Notes: generated by a model from the letters alone, not told the origin. Positions 35,939 through 45,987 are shown, counted from the first letter of the stretch. The stretch is 59,911 bases of DNA from Nitrospira sp. Ga0074138 (GCA_001464735.1 LNDU01000028.1:1-59911), one strand, 5' to 3'. Numbers and translations are program-made.

Positions 35939-36358
35939 TCAGATAAACAAGGTGGTTTCCGCGCCAGCGGTCAATTTCAGTATGGCCGGCAACCCCATGA
36001 CGGCATCCACGCGCGTCGTCACTGCTTTCTCCGCTACACCCATGTATTCCAGCCCCGCGCTGCAGGCGATCAACTGGAACGTCCCCACAAGCTTGGCCTC
36101 TTCCAACATCTCCGAAATTTTCGGGACCTTTTTTTCCTTCAGCAAACGTGCGACCTCATCGGCCGAGGAGGCACACTCCAGTGGAAAATCCAGTTCGTCG
36201 ATCCTTCCTTCCGCCAACTTCTTGATCGTCCAGAAGAGCAGTACGACGCTCACCTCCTTGCCCATGGCCGCTGCCGTCAGACCCAGCGTCGCGACCTGAT
36301 GGAGCTTGTCGTAGGTAGCGTTATGGGCAAAGATGACGAAACGCGGTCGTTCTTTCAT
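35939..36358 (-). CDS. DsrE/DsrF family protein
   Basis: The 139-residue product reads PRFVIFAHNATYDKLHQVAT, then GKEVSVVLLFWTIKKLAEG and FQLIACSAGLEYMGV with one conserved Cys that could carry a persulfide. This is the DsrE-like fold of small sulfur-transfer proteins. The ATG overlaps the stop of the upstream sigma-54 regulator (ATGA). It resembles the other DsrE-like protein at 24042-24569 in type but is shorter and soluble. Confidence 0.85.
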   Translation of the reverse strand: MKERPRFVIFAHNATYDKLHQVATLGLTAAAMGKEVSVVLLFWTIKKLAEGRIDELDFPLECASSADEVARLLKEKKVPKISEMLEEAKLVGTFQLIACSAGLEYMGVAEKAVTTRVDAVMGLPAILKLTAGAETTLFI

Positions 36359-37440
36359 GACAGTACCTTCTGCGAAGAAAGCAGGCCGTGCCTGATCAGG
36401 CGATCCCTCACGATATTTCGGCTGATGCCGAGGAGACGGGCTGTCCGGAGTTGATTGCGTTCGCAATACTCGAATGCCGCTCGCATCACCGTTCGATCGA
36501 TCTCGTGATAGAGCGGTCGATCAGGGTCGTCGTTGGGGGTGTTGAATAGTTGGGTCAGCGCTTCAGCTAAGCCGTGAGAGGACAGAGACTTCCGATCTCC
36601 CGTCGCAATCTGTACTTGCAAGCGAGGAGCAGTGAGGCGCAGGTCTTCGGGCCGAACGACATGGCCGGGGCAGACCAGCAGCGCATGGTGGATGGTATTT
36701 TCCAGCTCGCGAATGTTGCCGGGCCAGGGATAGTCGTACAGGACTTGGACGGTCTCCGGCGCGAGAGTGAGATCTGCAAACCCCAGGCGAGCTCCATAAA
36801 TCTTGAGGAAGTGGTGCACTAACGGCAAAATATCTCCGGGCCGTTTGCGCAACGGAGGAAGCTGAATGGTAACAACATTGAGTCGGTAATAGAGATCGCC
36901 GCGGAACCGTCCGGCAGCGACGGCTTCCTCCAAATTCACATTGGTCGCGGCGATCAATCGTACATCCACCGTTATGGGCTGGCGCGATCCGATTCGGACC
37001 ACTTCACGCTCTTGGATGACCCTCAGTAGTTTAGCCTGGAGCGCAAGGGGCAGATCGCCGATTTCGTCCAAGAACAGTGAGCCGCCCTGTGCAGTTTCGA
37101 ACCATCCTGCCTTGGCAGTCACGGCGCCGGTGAAGGCGCCGCGCTCATGGCCGAAGAGTTCGCTTTCCAATAGCGACTCGCTGATGGCGGCACAATTGAA
37201 TGCCACGAATGACCTGGACCGACGATCGCTCAGTTCGTGGATGTGTCGAGCAATCAACTCCTTGCCGGTTCCGGTTTCTCCGATGATCAAGGCCGTGGCT
37301 TCGCTGGGGGCAATCCGTCGGACACGTTCCAGCAGCGTCTTAGATGCAGGGTCCTCGAACACCAGGCAACTGGCACGGATCGAAAGGGCCAGTGCATGCG
37401 GATCCGCAGTGACGATCGGGACTGGGGCTTTAACACTCAT
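36355..37440 (-). CDS. sigma-54-dependent transcriptional activator without receiver domain
   Basis: This 361-residue activator has only about 35 residues before the AAA+ domain, so no input domain is visible. Walker A is GETGTGKE, the sigma-54 contact loop is GAFTGA (intact), the arginine-finger region is in YPWPGNIRELENTIHH, and the C-terminus is a Fis-type HTH (RTARLLGISRNIVRDRLIRHG). It lies between the sulfate ABC genes and the encapsulin/cysteine genes and overlaps dsrE, so it probably controls this cluster. It must be regulated by a partner or by its own level. No convincing sigma-54 promoter was seen by eye. Confidence 0.9.
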   Translation of the reverse strand: MSVKAPVPIVTADPHALALSIRASCLVFEDPASKTLLERVRRIAPSEATALIIGETGTGKELIARHIHELSDRRSRSFVAFNCAAISESLLESELFGHERGAFTGAVTAKAGWFETAQGGSLFLDEIGDLPLALQAKLLRVIQEREVVRIGSRQPITVDVRLIAATNVNLEEAVAAGRFRGDLYYRLNVVTIQLPPLRKRPGDILPLVHHFLKIYGARLGFADLTLAPETVQVLYDYPWPGNIRELENTIHHALLVCPGHVVRPEDLRLTAPRLQVQIATGDRKSLSSHGLAEALTQLFNTPNDDPDRPLYHEIDRTVMRAAFEYCERNQLRTARLLGISRNIVRDRLIRHGLLSSQKVLS

Positions 37441-37483
37441 GGCTTTGGTCTTACCGGAGTCGCATATTGCATATCGATGTGGA

Positions 37484-38566
37484 TCATGACTTCACCGTCA
37501 AGGGGCTGGGCATTCTGAATACTTGAAGTTGCTTCGGATGCACAAATACCACATCACCTTGCTGCAGCTTCAATTCACGATAGCGTTCCTTCGTCAGCTC
37601 AACTGCGATAATTTCAGAGAACTCTTTCGACGCCAATTCCAGATGAACACGCGCCCCGGCAGTAATAAGAAACTGAACAGTCGCTTCGAGCTGTGTCGGT
37701 GTGGTCCGGCTCAGGCTGAGCTCGAGATCATGAGGCCGCACAAACGTCACTTCTCGTTGGTCGGAGGCGTCTGCATCCGCAGACAGCGGCTCACCAGCTT
37801 CCTTGTCCAAGATTCGGTCATGTGCAATGCGCCCGTGAAACACATTGACATCGCCAAGAAATTGATACACGAAGGGAGTCGCTGGATTTTCATAGACTTC
37901 GTCCGGTGTACCGATCTGCTCAATATTGCCTTGATGCATCACGACCACGCGATGAGCTGCTTCGAGCGCTTCCTCCTGGTCGTGGGTGACCAAGATACTC
38001 GTAACATGCAAGTTGTCATGGAGCCGCCTGAGCCAACGGCGCAGCTCTTTACGGACCTTCGCATCCAGTGCTCCAAAAGGCTCATCCAGCAATAGGAGCT
38101 TCGGTTCCACGGCCAACGCTCGGGCCAATGCCACACGTTGTCGCTGTCCTCCCGATAATTGGCTGGGGTAACGGTCGGCCATCGCTTGCAAGTGAACGAG
38201 TCCGAGCAAGTCATGGACTTTTTCCTGTATCCGCGCAGCTGAAGGGCGTTGTGCTCGAGGCAATACAGTCAACCCAAATGCGATATTGTCTGCGACGGTC
38301 ATATGGCGAAACAACGCGTAGTGCTGGAAGACGAATCCCACACGACGTTCGCTGATCCGCTGATCCGTGACCTCAGTGCCCTGCAGGAAGATGCGTCCTT
38401 GATCGGGGCGTTCCAGTCCAGCCAGGATTCTCAGCAAGGTCGTTTTGCCGCACCCGGACGGGCCGAGGAGAGCCACCAGCTCTCCTTCCTGTACATGAAG
38501 GTTGACGTCGTTCAGCACCGTAAAGGCCCCGAATCGTTTGGTGACATGATCAACTTGAATGCTCAT
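37484..38566 (-). CDS. cysA: sulfate/thiosulfate ABC transporter ATP-binding protein
   Basis: The 360-residue ATPase has Walker [11 protein letters not shown], signature [15 protein letters not shown], Walker [13 protein letters not shown], switch His in LVTHDQEEA, and a C-terminal regulatory region with a TOBE-like fold. The motif set and neighbours (two CysT/CysW permeases, Sbp) identify the sulfate importer. The conserved start is ATG 38566; 99 upstream codons are not conserved. Confidence 0.94.
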   Translation of the reverse strand: MSIQVDHVTKRFGAFTVLNDVNLHVQEGELVALLGPSGCGKTTLLRILAGLERPDQGRIFLQGTEVTDQRISERRVGFVFQHYALFRHMTVADNIAFGLTVLPRAQRPSAARIQEKVHDLLGLVHLQAMADRYPSQLSGGQRQRVALARALAVEPKLLLLDEPFGALDAKVRKELRRWLRRLHDNLHVTSILVTHDQEEALEAAHRVVVMHQGNIEQIGTPDEVYENPATPFVYQFLGDVNVFHGRIAHDRILDKEAGEPLSADADASDQREVTFVRPHDLELSLSRTTPTQLEATVQFLITAGARVHLELASKEFSEIIAVELTKERYRELKLQQGDVVFVHPKQLQVFRMPSPLTVKS

Positions 38567-38601
38567 GTTGAACTCCCGAGTTAGATAAGCCCCACGCGTC
38601 A

Positions 38602-39483
38602 TTACGCTTGCATTTTCCGTCGATTGTAAGAGTCGGTTTTTCGTTCGATCATGGTTTTCGCGATCAGTGTCACGATAGCCAATAGAGTCAGGAGTGAGGC
38701 CACCGCAAACGCCGCCACAGCGTTGTACTCGTTGTAGAGAATCTCCACGTGCAACGGCATCGTGTTGGTCAGTCCCCGAATATGGCCTGAGACGACCGAC
38801 ACCGCGCCGAACTCTCCCATCGCGCGCGCGTTGCACAGGATCACCCCATAGAGAAGGCTCCACTTGATATTCGGTAGCGTGACACGCATAAACATCTGCC
38901 AGCCCGACGCCCCCAGCGTGATGGCCGCTTCCTCTTCCTCCCGCCCCTGCGATTGCATCAACGGAATCAGCTCGCGTGCAACAAATGGGACCGTGACAAA
39001 GATCGTGGCCAGGACGATACCGGGCAAGGCAAAAATGATTTTGATGTCATGCTCCAACAACCACGGGCCCAGCCAACCTTGCGCTCCGAAGAGGAGTACG
39101 TAAATCAAGCCGGAGATGACCGGCGAGACAGCCAAGGGCATATCAATCAAACTGATCAGAACTTGTTTACCGACAAAATCGAACTTCGCAATGGCCCAAG
39201 CTGCGGCCACCCCAAACACGGCATTCAACGGTACAGCGACAGCTGCGACCAAGAGTGTTAAACGAACGGCCGCGAGAGCATCGTCATTGAGAAAGGATCC
39301 GACATAGGCAGCGAGACCGCCTTTCAACGCTTCCGCAAAGATGGCGGCCAGCGGGACAAACAGAAAAAGCGTGAGATACAAGAATGCGGCACTGATCAAC
39401 AATCGCCGGACAAACGTACTCTCCGTCGTGATCGAATCTTTCCATTCCACGTCCCTGTCGGCAATGGCGCTGCTTACGTTCAT
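38602..39483 (-). CDS. cysW: sulfate ABC transporter permease
   Basis: This 293-residue membrane protein has about six helices and the EAA loop ([20 protein letters not shown]) that docks to CysA. The [16 protein letters not shown] segment is typical of CysW. It lies 10 bases after cysT and 35 before cysA. Confidence 0.94.
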   Translation of the reverse strand: MNVSSAIADRDVEWKDSITTESTFVRRLLISAAFLYLTLFLFVPLAAIFAEALKGGLAAYVGSFLNDDALAAVRLTLLVAAVAVPLNAVFGVAAAWAIAKFDFVGKQVLISLIDMPLAVSPVISGLIYVLLFGAQGWLGPWLLEHDIKIIFALPGIVLATIFVTVPFVARELIPLMQSQGREEEEAAITLGASGWQMFMRVTLPNIKWSLLYGVILCNARAMGEFGAVSVVSGHIRGLTNTMPLHVEILYNEYNAVAAFAVASLLTLLAIVTLIAKTMIERKTDSYNRRKMQA

Positions 39484-39493
39484 CTCATCCTCT

Positions 39494-40339
39494 CTACTGA
39501 TTCATGTGGCGGGCGCTGCTCCACCATTGCAAAAGATTGATTGCGAGAGCCAGGACAAACGATGTCACCAACATCACCACACCCAACGCTGTGGCCCCCG
39601 TATAGTCGTACTGTTCCAATTTGGTCATGATGAGGAGCGGGGTGATTTCCGATTTCAGCGGCATATTGCCCGCGATGAAAATGACGGACCCATATTCCCC
39701 GACGGCGCGGGCGAATGCCATGGCAATTCCCGTGAGGAGGGCCGGCCACAGTTCCGGCACAATCACCGCCCGAAACGTTTGCCATCGGTTGGCTCCCAAC
39801 GTCGTAGCCGCCTCTTCAGCTTCGCGATCCAAATCTTGTAGTACCGGCTGCACCGTGCGGACCACGAACGGCAACCCAATGAAGGTCAGCGCGACCAGCA
39901 CACCCAGCGGAGTGAAGGCCACCTTGATACCTAAGGGCTCCAGATACTGCCCGATCCATCCGTTCGATGCATAGATCGCAGTCAGCGTAATGCCCGCGAC
40001 CGCAGTCGGCAGCGCAAACGGAAGATCCACCAGAGCATCAATGATGGACCGACCTGGGAAGTGGTATCGGACCAACACCCATGCGATGATTGATCCAAAC
40101 ACCCCGTTGATGAGCGCTCCGACGAGCGAGGCACCGAAGGTCAGTTGATAGGAGGCAATCGCGCGCGGAGTCGTGACGACATTCCAGAATTGTTCCCATG
40201 ATAAGGAACTGCTCTTCACAAAGAGTCCACTCAAAGGAATTAATACGATGACGCTGAGATAGAAGAGCGCGAACCCCAAAGCCAGACTAAACCCGGGAAG
40301 CACGCTGGGTTGTTTCAAGATGAGGTGCATGACATTCAT
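39494..40339 (-). CDS. cysT: sulfate ABC transporter permease
   Basis: The 281-residue partner permease has about six helices, an [20 protein letters not shown] coupling loop and the CysT-like start [20 protein letters not shown]. The symbol cysU is used in some genomes. It heads the three-gene transporter segment, 73 bases after the racemase gene. Confidence 0.94.
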   Translation of the reverse strand: MNVMHLILKQPSVLPGFSLALGFALFYLSVIVLIPLSGLFVKSSSLSWEQFWNVVTTPRAIASYQLTFGASLVGALINGVFGSIIAWVLVRYHFPGRSIIDALVDLPFALPTAVAGITLTAIYASNGWIGQYLEPLGIKVAFTPLGVLVALTFIGLPFVVRTVQPVLQDLDREAEEAATTLGANRWQTFRAVIVPELWPALLTGIAMAFARAVGEYGSVIFIAGNMPLKSEITPLLIMTKLEQYDYTGATALGVVMLVTSFVLALAINLLQWWSSARHMNQ

Positions 40340-40412
40340 GTCCTTGTTAGGCGATGGACGACTTTCATAGTGCTACATCCCTCTCCGTAATACTTTCTTC
40401 TTTGTTCAAGAA

Positions 40413-41204
40413 TCAGATCCGGCCGGCACATGTCGTGTCTTTCTGAGCGTCTATCACGACTCGACGATCGACGAAGTACTTCCCCTCGGAATGCCTCTCC
40501 TCTTGCACTCGGCAATGCAGCGCGGCTCGCGCCAGTAGACGCGTCGAGTCCAGCAGCGGAACAGCCGTCTGATACCCTGCCATGAGCAGCGGTAATTCCG
40601 TGCAGGCTAGGATCACCGCTTCCGCTCCATTGAGCCCCATCTCTGTAATCACTTTTTGGACAAATAGCGCTGACTTGACGGTAAGGACTCGTGCGATCAA
40701 TTCATTTCGAATAATATGCTGAATTTGAGAGCGATCCTCCTGCTCAGGAACAATGAGGTCGATATTGGATTGGCGCAGTGGCTCCGAATAGACCGATCCT
40801 TCCATCACCGTCTGAGTGCCAAGAATTCCCACTCGACGCCACCGGTTGGCCTCGATCTCTCTCACCACGGGCCTCGCAATATGAACCCATGGAACCGGCG
40901 ACTCTACCAACCCAAAGGCTTTGTGCAACGTATTGTTCGGGCAAATGATGATATCGGCACCAACTTGTCTCAGCTTGGCTGCCGACTGCGACATCAGTGC
41001 AGCCACCTCCGTCCAATCATCTTGATCGATCGCATCGAGATATTGGTGAAGTGAGAACGAATGGAGCGTCACTTCTGGATGAGCATACCGACGCCCCATC
41101 ACGCCCTCCGCTTCCTGACACAAGGTCCGGTAGCACAGTGCGGCCCCCTCCGCCGTTCCGGCAATAATGCCGATATGTGCTACACGCTCCACACAATTAT
41201 CCAT
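40413..41204 (-). CDS. aspartate/glutamate racemase family protein
   Basis: The product (about 263 residues) matches the Asp/Glu racemase family: RVAHIGIIAGTAEGAALCYR at the N-terminus and ACTELPLL with the second catalytic Cys. The first catalytic position, usually PCNT, reads PNNT here, so a normal two-Cys racemase mechanism is not possible. Some family members have Thr there, and the one here is Asn. ATG 41204 starts inside the end of the DUF2325 gene. Its place in a sulfate-import operon is unexpected and its substrate is unknown. Confidence 0.8.
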   Translation of the reverse strand: MDNCVERVAHIGIIAGTAEGAALCYRTLCQEAEGVMGRRYAHPEVTLHSFSLHQYLDAIDQDDWTEVAALMSQSAAKLRQVGADIIICPNNTLHKAFGLVESPVPWVHIARPVVREIEANRWRRVGILGTQTVMEGSVYSEPLRQSNIDLIVPEQEDRSQIQHIIRNELIARVLTVKSALFVQKVITEMGLNGAEAVILACTELPLLMAGYQTAVPLLDSTRLLARAALHCRVQEERHSEGKYFVDRRVVIDAQKDTTCAGRI

Positions 41205-41514
41205 GCGCCGACAACTTTCGGTATTGCCGTGAATCAAAGCAAGCCGAACCAAGCTGAGAGCCGACATCACGCTGCTGACCCCGTTTCAGAAAGTACACTG
41301 GAAGGCCACGGCGCGATGCTTCGCCACGCACCCGCTTTGCGAGCGCATGGCTGACCCGATCCAACACGACGACGACCGCTTCCGTCGCCTTCGGAATGGT
41401 TCGGGCAAGATCACGGCGCTTCCGTCCGGACCAATGTTCCACACGGCTCGTCCTGCCGCCCGTTCGCTGCCGGAAGACTGCTGCAGAGTCTCCCCCCACA
41501 ATCAGTAGATTCAT
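41197..41514 (-). CDS. DUF2325 family protein
   Basis: This 105-residue protein starts MNLLIVGGDSAAVFRQR and has VEHWSGRKRRDL, a hydrophobic VVVVLDRVSHALAKRVRGEA and LPVYFLKRG, which is the DUF2325 pattern. The function is not known. AGAGGA precedes the ATG. The C-terminus overlaps the racemase start by eight bases. Confidence 0.75.
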   Translation of the reverse strand: MNLLIVGGDSAAVFRQRTGGRTSRVEHWSGRKRRDLARTIPKATEAVVVVLDRVSHALAKRVRGEASRRGLPVYFLKRGQQRDVGSQLGSACFDSRQYRKLSAHG

Positions 41515-41550
41515 GCCATCCTCTTTTGAACTTCCCATTCGCCGAATTAT

Positions 41551-42564
41551 TTATTTCGGCTTGTAGATGTCATCAAACACGCCGCCGTCCGCAAAATGGG
41601 CCTGGTGCGCCTTTTGCCACCCTCCGAACACCTCATCGATCGTAAATAAGTCCACCTTCGCGAATTGACCGGCATACTTTGCCGCCACGGCCTCGGCACG
41701 AGGGCGATAGAAATGCTTGGCCGCAATCTCTTGGCCTTCATCAGAATAGAGATATCGCAGATAGGCCTGCGCCACCCCCTCAGTGCCTCTTCTTTTCACC
41801 ACCTTGTCGACCAGCGACACCGTTGGTTCAGCCAGAATGCTGATCGAGGGGGTCACGATCTCGAATTTGCCTGCGCCCAGCTCCCTGAGCGCAAGATACG
41901 CCTCGTTCTCCCACCCAACCAGCACGTCCCCGATCCCCCGCTCAACAAAGGTCGTAGTGGCCCCCCTGGCACCGGAATCCAACACCGGCACATTGCCATA
42001 AAACTTTGCGATAAACTCCTTCGCCTTCGCTTCATCATTTCCATATCGCTTTAGGGCATAGCCCCAGGCTGACAGGTAGGCCCATCGCGCCGCCCCTGAG
42101 GTTTTCGGGTTCGCCGGAATGATGGCGACTCCGGGCTTCACAAGATCCTCCCAATCCCGAATGCCTTTGGGATTTCCTTTGCGGACCAAGAACACAATGG
42201 TGGAGGTATAGGGCGAACTGTTATGCGGCAACCGCTTTTGCCAATCAGCCGGCAAGAGTTTGGCCTTGGCGATCGCATCCACGTCATAGGCCAATGCCAG
42301 CGTCACGACGTCGGCATCCAACCCATCAATCACGGCTCGCGCTTGCTTGCTGGAACCGGCATGCGATTGCTTCACGACTACGGGTTGACCATTTTCCTTC
42401 TGCCAATATTTCACAAATGCCGCATTGAACTCCTGGTACAATTCCCGCGTCGGATCATAGGAGACATTCAGAATGACCACCGGTTCAGCGGCCTGAATCG
42501 ACGAAAACCACACAAGTAATCCGGTCAGGAATACCGTTAGGGAAAGGAACTGTTTCATCTTCAC
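41551..42564 (-). CDS. sbp: periplasmic sulfate-binding protein
   Basis: The 337-residue product has a signal peptide ([20 protein letters not shown]) and the Sbp/CysP pattern: [48 protein letters not shown], and the C-terminal [16 protein letters not shown]. It captures sulfate (or thiosulfate) for the CysTWA transporter encoded just downstream. The racemase and DUF2325 genes separate them. Confidence 0.94.
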   Translation of the reverse strand: MKMKQFLSLTVFLTGLLVWFSSIQAAEPVVILNVSYDPTRELYQEFNAAFVKYWQKENGQPVVVKQSHAGSSKQARAVIDGLDADVVTLALAYDVDAIAKAKLLPADWQKRLPHNSSPYTSTIVFLVRKGNPKGIRDWEDLVKPGVAIIPANPKTSGAARWAYLSAWGYALKRYGNDEAKAKEFIAKFYGNVPVLDSGARGATTTFVERGIGDVLVGWENEAYLALRELGAGKFEIVTPSISILAEPTVSLVDKVVKRRGTEGVAQAYLRYLYSDEGQEIAAKHFYRPRAEAVAAKYAGQFAKVDLFTIDEVFGGWQKAHQAHFADGGVFDDIYKPK

Positions 42565-42645
42565 GATCTACCCCCTTCTTTGGTGTCTTTTCATGGATGC
42601 GGTCATCCCCACTATCATTGGATGACTCGCGCACCTCAGTATCGC

Positions 42646-43344
42646 TCAGGATTTCGGTGATTTCGTCAGCGCATCCAGCGCCTCCCGGTATCGAATCTGT
42701 AACTCTTCTCGTTGATCGGGAGCGAATAACTGCCATCCGGACCGCGTCTTGGCTACGTATTCTTCCGGTTCGAAGATGACACTGAAAGTCGGGGCCTGTT
42801 CAGGCACATTCGGTAACACCCGGTCATACTTGGTGATGTCCGCTCCTGGACTATGCCGGTCATGGATCTCGCTCAACGAAAGATAGAGGAGATTGCCTCG
42901 AATGGAGACCCATCCGCTGGTCGTCTCTTCTTCTCCATACTCGGTCACATGGCTGAGATGGAAATAGACGCGTTGATCGGGCGAGGCGAGCTCCAAGGCA
43001 TTGGCAAGCGCTGGAGCCAGTATCTTCACCTCTTCATTACGGAATCCTCTCGTCCGCTCAGATTCGCCTGCATACAGCCGATGGATCAGGTTACGCTGTT
43101 TCCAGACCCGCACTCCCCGCAGCAGCGCGCCAACCTCACTCTGGGACAGAGTCGTCGGATGGCTGTTCGAGACCGAGTCCGGATCCTTTTCCAAATGAAC
43201 CTGGTTCAGTCCAGATTTATAGATGACTGTTTCCGGCACCGGAGACACACTTGCGCAACCAGTCATGACTGCAAAACTAACAACAAGCAGCACACGGGTA
43301 ATTTGTCCGACATGCTGCCTCTCGGTGAAATTCCTGTTCTTCAT
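42646..43344 (-). CDS. lipoprotein of unknown function
   Basis: This 232-residue protein has a signal peptide with lipobox (VMTGC near residue 29), hence a lipid-anchored Cys. The mature part is mixed, with ALLRGVRVWKQRNLIHRL and FHLSHVTEYG. No family was recognised. It overlaps the upstream binding-protein gene by four bases (ATGA), which ties it to the sulfur cluster. Confidence 0.75.
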   Translation of the reverse strand: MKNRNFTERQHVGQITRVLLVVSFAVMTGCASVSPVPETVIYKSGLNQVHLEKDPDSVSNSHPTTLSQSEVGALLRGVRVWKQRNLIHRLYAGESERTRGFRNEEVKILAPALANALELASPDQRVYFHLSHVTEYGEEETTSGWVSIRGNLLYLSLSEIHDRHSPGADITKYDRVLPNVPEQAPTFSVIFEPEEYVAKTRSGWQLFAPDQREELQIRYREALDALTKSPKS

Positions 43345-44171
43345 GGCTTGACCTCCTCCTGTCGCTGAGCACTACCGATGTCAGAGACCTCTTGAACAAA
43401 TCCAAACTTTTTCAGTTCCGCCTGAATCGGTTCGGACAGCAAGAACGCAACGAAGTCTCGGACTCTGGAAACGTTTTCGGACGTCCACGGTGCGGCCACT
43501 CCATACGTGATAGGCCTGTGGCTATCGGCAGGGGCAGCATCGATGATGCGTACCCGTTTCACGGGGGTGGCATCGGTTCGATACACGAGGCCCAGTTCAG
43601 CTTCCCCCTTGGAGACCAGATCGAGCACGGCCTTGGAATGTTCACCGAAAAGATAGTGAGACTTCAGTCGAGGCTCGAGGTTTCGGTATTTCAGGAATTG
43701 GACCGCGTCTTTACCGACTGTCGATGTCGCAGGATCTCCGATCGCAATGTGCCGCACCGGCAGAGTCTCAAGGTCTCGAATAGAGCCGATCGTGGCAGGG
43801 AATGCGGTATTGGTAATCAAGACCAATGCCGTGCGGGCATACACTTGTTTCGTGTCTTGGATAATCAGCTTTTTCTGTTCGAGCTGGTCTAGCTCCTCGT
43901 ATGCTGAAGGGAGGAAGACATCCACCGGCGCTCCTTCCTCGATTTGCTTAAGAAGCGTTTTCGACTGCGCATAGATGACCCGTACGTTGACATCTCGGTT
44001 TTGTGCTTCATAGAGCGGGACTATTTTTCGAAATGCATCCTTCAGGCTGTTGGCGACTGCAATGGTCAACGTTTCCGATGATTGTGCATAGGCGGATGGG
44101 GCCAGTGGTCCAGTGAGGGCCACGATGCTGGCAACAGCAATCGCCCGACCGAGCGCATGAGTAAATGGCAT
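43341..44171 (-). CDS. ModA-like periplasmic anion-binding protein
   Basis: This 276-residue protein has a signal peptide ending at SAYAQ. The mature region shows the ModA-type pattern: LTIAVANSLKDAFRKIVPLYE, then LLKQIEEGAPVDVFLPSAYE, KSHYLFGEHSKAVLDLVSKG and EAELGLVYRTDA. The ligand could be molybdate, tungstate or another oxyanion. It sits between a porin and the sulfate-binding protein, without its own permease. AAGGAGG precedes the ATG at 44171. Confidence 0.82.
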   Translation of the reverse strand: MPFTHALGRAIAVASIVALTGPLAPSAYAQSSETLTIAVANSLKDAFRKIVPLYEAQNRDVNVRVIYAQSKTLLKQIEEGAPVDVFLPSAYEELDQLEQKKLIIQDTKQVYARTALVLITNTAFPATIGSIRDLETLPVRHIAIGDPATSTVGKDAVQFLKYRNLEPRLKSHYLFGEHSKAVLDLVSKGEAELGLVYRTDATPVKRVRIIDAAPADSHRPITYGVAAPWTSENVSRVRDFVAFLLSEPIQAELKKFGFVQEVSDIGSAQRQEEVKP

Positions 44172-44206
44172 GGGAGCCTCCTTATAGCTGTGCTGTTTCA
44201 TGTGCA

Positions 44207-45844
44207 TTAGAAATAGAACTGGTACTGGACGTTAAACCGGTTTTCGACAAGGTCCAAGCCGAATCCCGGGAGGTTCTCAAACGGGAAGCGATCCGGGGCA
44301 CGGCCTCCGCTCCCCATCGTGACATGCGAATAATCGAGAATGAGACGATTATTGTACGTCCCGTCGAAGCTATAGCTAAGGGCAACGCCTAGTTCCTTCG
44401 TCAAATCGTGTGTCTGCTTGGTCGAAGGATCAAGGATGCCGTATCGGACTGCGACTTCAAGCTTGCGGGGAATCACGTACTTTCCGACCTGCACATACCA
44501 TCCCCATGCATCACCGAGCGAGACCGGAGGGCCGACGGCGAGCGGACTCGTTGGGATCGTTCCCAAATCGAACGGACGACCCCCACTATCCGCGTTTCGT
44601 ACGTTTTGATCTCGGTAGAATCCTTCGGCTTGAATCGACCAGCCCTGATACTTTGCGATAAAGTCCAACTCAAATGTGTGAAAGTCGTAGATGCCGCCGC
44701 CGAGCAGTCTTCCGTTATGGGCCTTGGCCACTCGCTGCCGAAAAGCTCGTTCGACGATGTCGGACCGGATCGAGCTCAAATAGTTTTGAGCCGGATCGAA
44801 GGCATAGCCGAATGCGATAGCGGCTTGTGGAGTACGAGAATTAAGAAGGTCTCCCTGTCCGTAGCCAGGATTGCCCGCAATCTTGTAAAGCAATCTGACG
44901 GTGTACATCATTTCGCCCGTTAGAAAGCGGGTATCGTAATTGTAGGTTCTGGTTGTGCCTGCGTTGGGCGCGCCAGGAGTCCCAGTTTGCGGTAACACGT
45001 TCTGACTGACTGCCGTGCCCTCTCGCGTCAGATTGGCCCCGACTCCTCCCCAAATGCCGACGGCATAATTAAACTTGTACTTGTCCTCATCGCTTGCAAT
45101 GCTGATTCCTACGTCGCGGCTGCCTTGCAAGTTGGACGCGAATACGCTTTGCACGATCATCGGATCGGCAAACGAATTGGTTGCGGCGGAAGCGATGAGC
45201 GCGCGATTGAACCAGACCCGCTGTTGCCCCACTTGAATGGTAGCCCAGGGAATATGCCAGGATGCGATATAGGCATCGACCAGGTTGGCTCGTCCGCTCC
45301 CACCTTCTTGATCCCATGGCGTCTGGTTCAAGGCCACCGAGACGTTGTAGCGAAAGTCCGGATCGAAGGCATGGCCCAGGAATTGAAGCTGGACACGGGG
45401 AGCCGAGAACGTATTCGAATCACTCAGATACCGAAATGCGCGGTACTCGACTTGACCGCCGAGAATCTCTGGATTTCTGGAGTCTCCGATTGTCCCCCAG
45501 GCTTCGTTGTACATACTGTGGGTGTAGCGCACTTGGGCGAGGAGCCTTAATTTGAGCTGAAACTTATCCCCAACGCGAAAGTTCAATCCGTTGTTGACAT
45601 CAACGGTAAAATTCGGCTTTGTCAGACGCTCTTTGGTTTCGATGACCTTGAGGCCTTTGCTGTACTCTTCTTCCGTAATCAGTCCTTTCAAATACAGATA
45701 CTTTAAGCCGGGGTCTTCGCCCGAATAGTACTCCCACTTGCCGTCCTTTTTGGCGAATTGCCCTTCCTCAACGGCCCACGATGACACCGGCTGTGTGAGT
45801 GAACTCGTCATTGCCAGCAAGATGATGAAACCGGAAATTCTCAT
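44207..45844 (-). CDS. outer-membrane porin (OprO/P-like) with N-terminal motif
   Basis: This 545-residue outer-membrane barrel has a signal peptide, a C-terminal Tyr/Phe pattern (NVQYQFYF) and many alternating strands, suggesting an anion-type porin. After the signal comes an N-terminal module (KKDGKWEYYSGEDPGLKYL ... LITEEEYSKG) also present in the barrel encoded at 47664-49208. It starts the 16-kb minus-strand cluster and would carry the anion over the outer membrane. GGAGG lies before the ATG. Its specificity is inferred from context. Confidence 0.85.
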   Translation of the reverse strand: MRISGFIILLAMTSSLTQPVSSWAVEEGQFAKKDGKWEYYSGEDPGLKYLYLKGLITEEEYSKGLKVIETKERLTKPNFTVDVNNGLNFRVGDKFQLKLRLLAQVRYTHSMYNEAWGTIGDSRNPEILGGQVEYRAFRYLSDSNTFSAPRVQLQFLGHAFDPDFRYNVSVALNQTPWDQEGGSGRANLVDAYIASWHIPWATIQVGQQRVWFNRALIASAATNSFADPMIVQSVFASNLQGSRDVGISIASDEDKYKFNYAVGIWGGVGANLTREGTAVSQNVLPQTGTPGAPNAGTTRTYNYDTRFLTGEMMYTVRLLYKIAGNPGYGQGDLLNSRTPQAAIAFGYAFDPAQNYLSSIRSDIVERAFRQRVAKAHNGRLLGGGIYDFHTFELDFIAKYQGWSIQAEGFYRDQNVRNADSGGRPFDLGTIPTSPLAVGPPVSLGDAWGWYVQVGKYVIPRKLEVAVRYGILDPSTKQTHDLTKELGVALSYSFDGTYNNRLILDYSHVTMGSGGRAPDRFPFENLPGFGLDLVENRFNVQYQFYF

Positions 45845-45894
45845 GTCGTTTCCTCCATGACATGTGAACTTCCGGTGGTCCGGTCAGTTCTCAG

Positions 45895-45923
45895 TTAATA
45901 AAAAATCTGGCGCTTTCAGCGCC
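45895..45923 (-). terminator. rho-independent terminator after the YezD-like gene
   Basis: On the minus strand GGCGCT-GAA-AGCGCC is followed by AGATTTTTTATT. It is placed between the YezD-like gene and the porin gene, so most transcripts from the strong promoter at 46254-46283 should stop here unless antitermination occurs. Confidence 0.8.
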
Positions 45924-45987
45924 CTGAACAACTTACCTCTTCACTCGAATGCTCCTCACTCCAGCAACCTGAATCGTCATCACCGGT

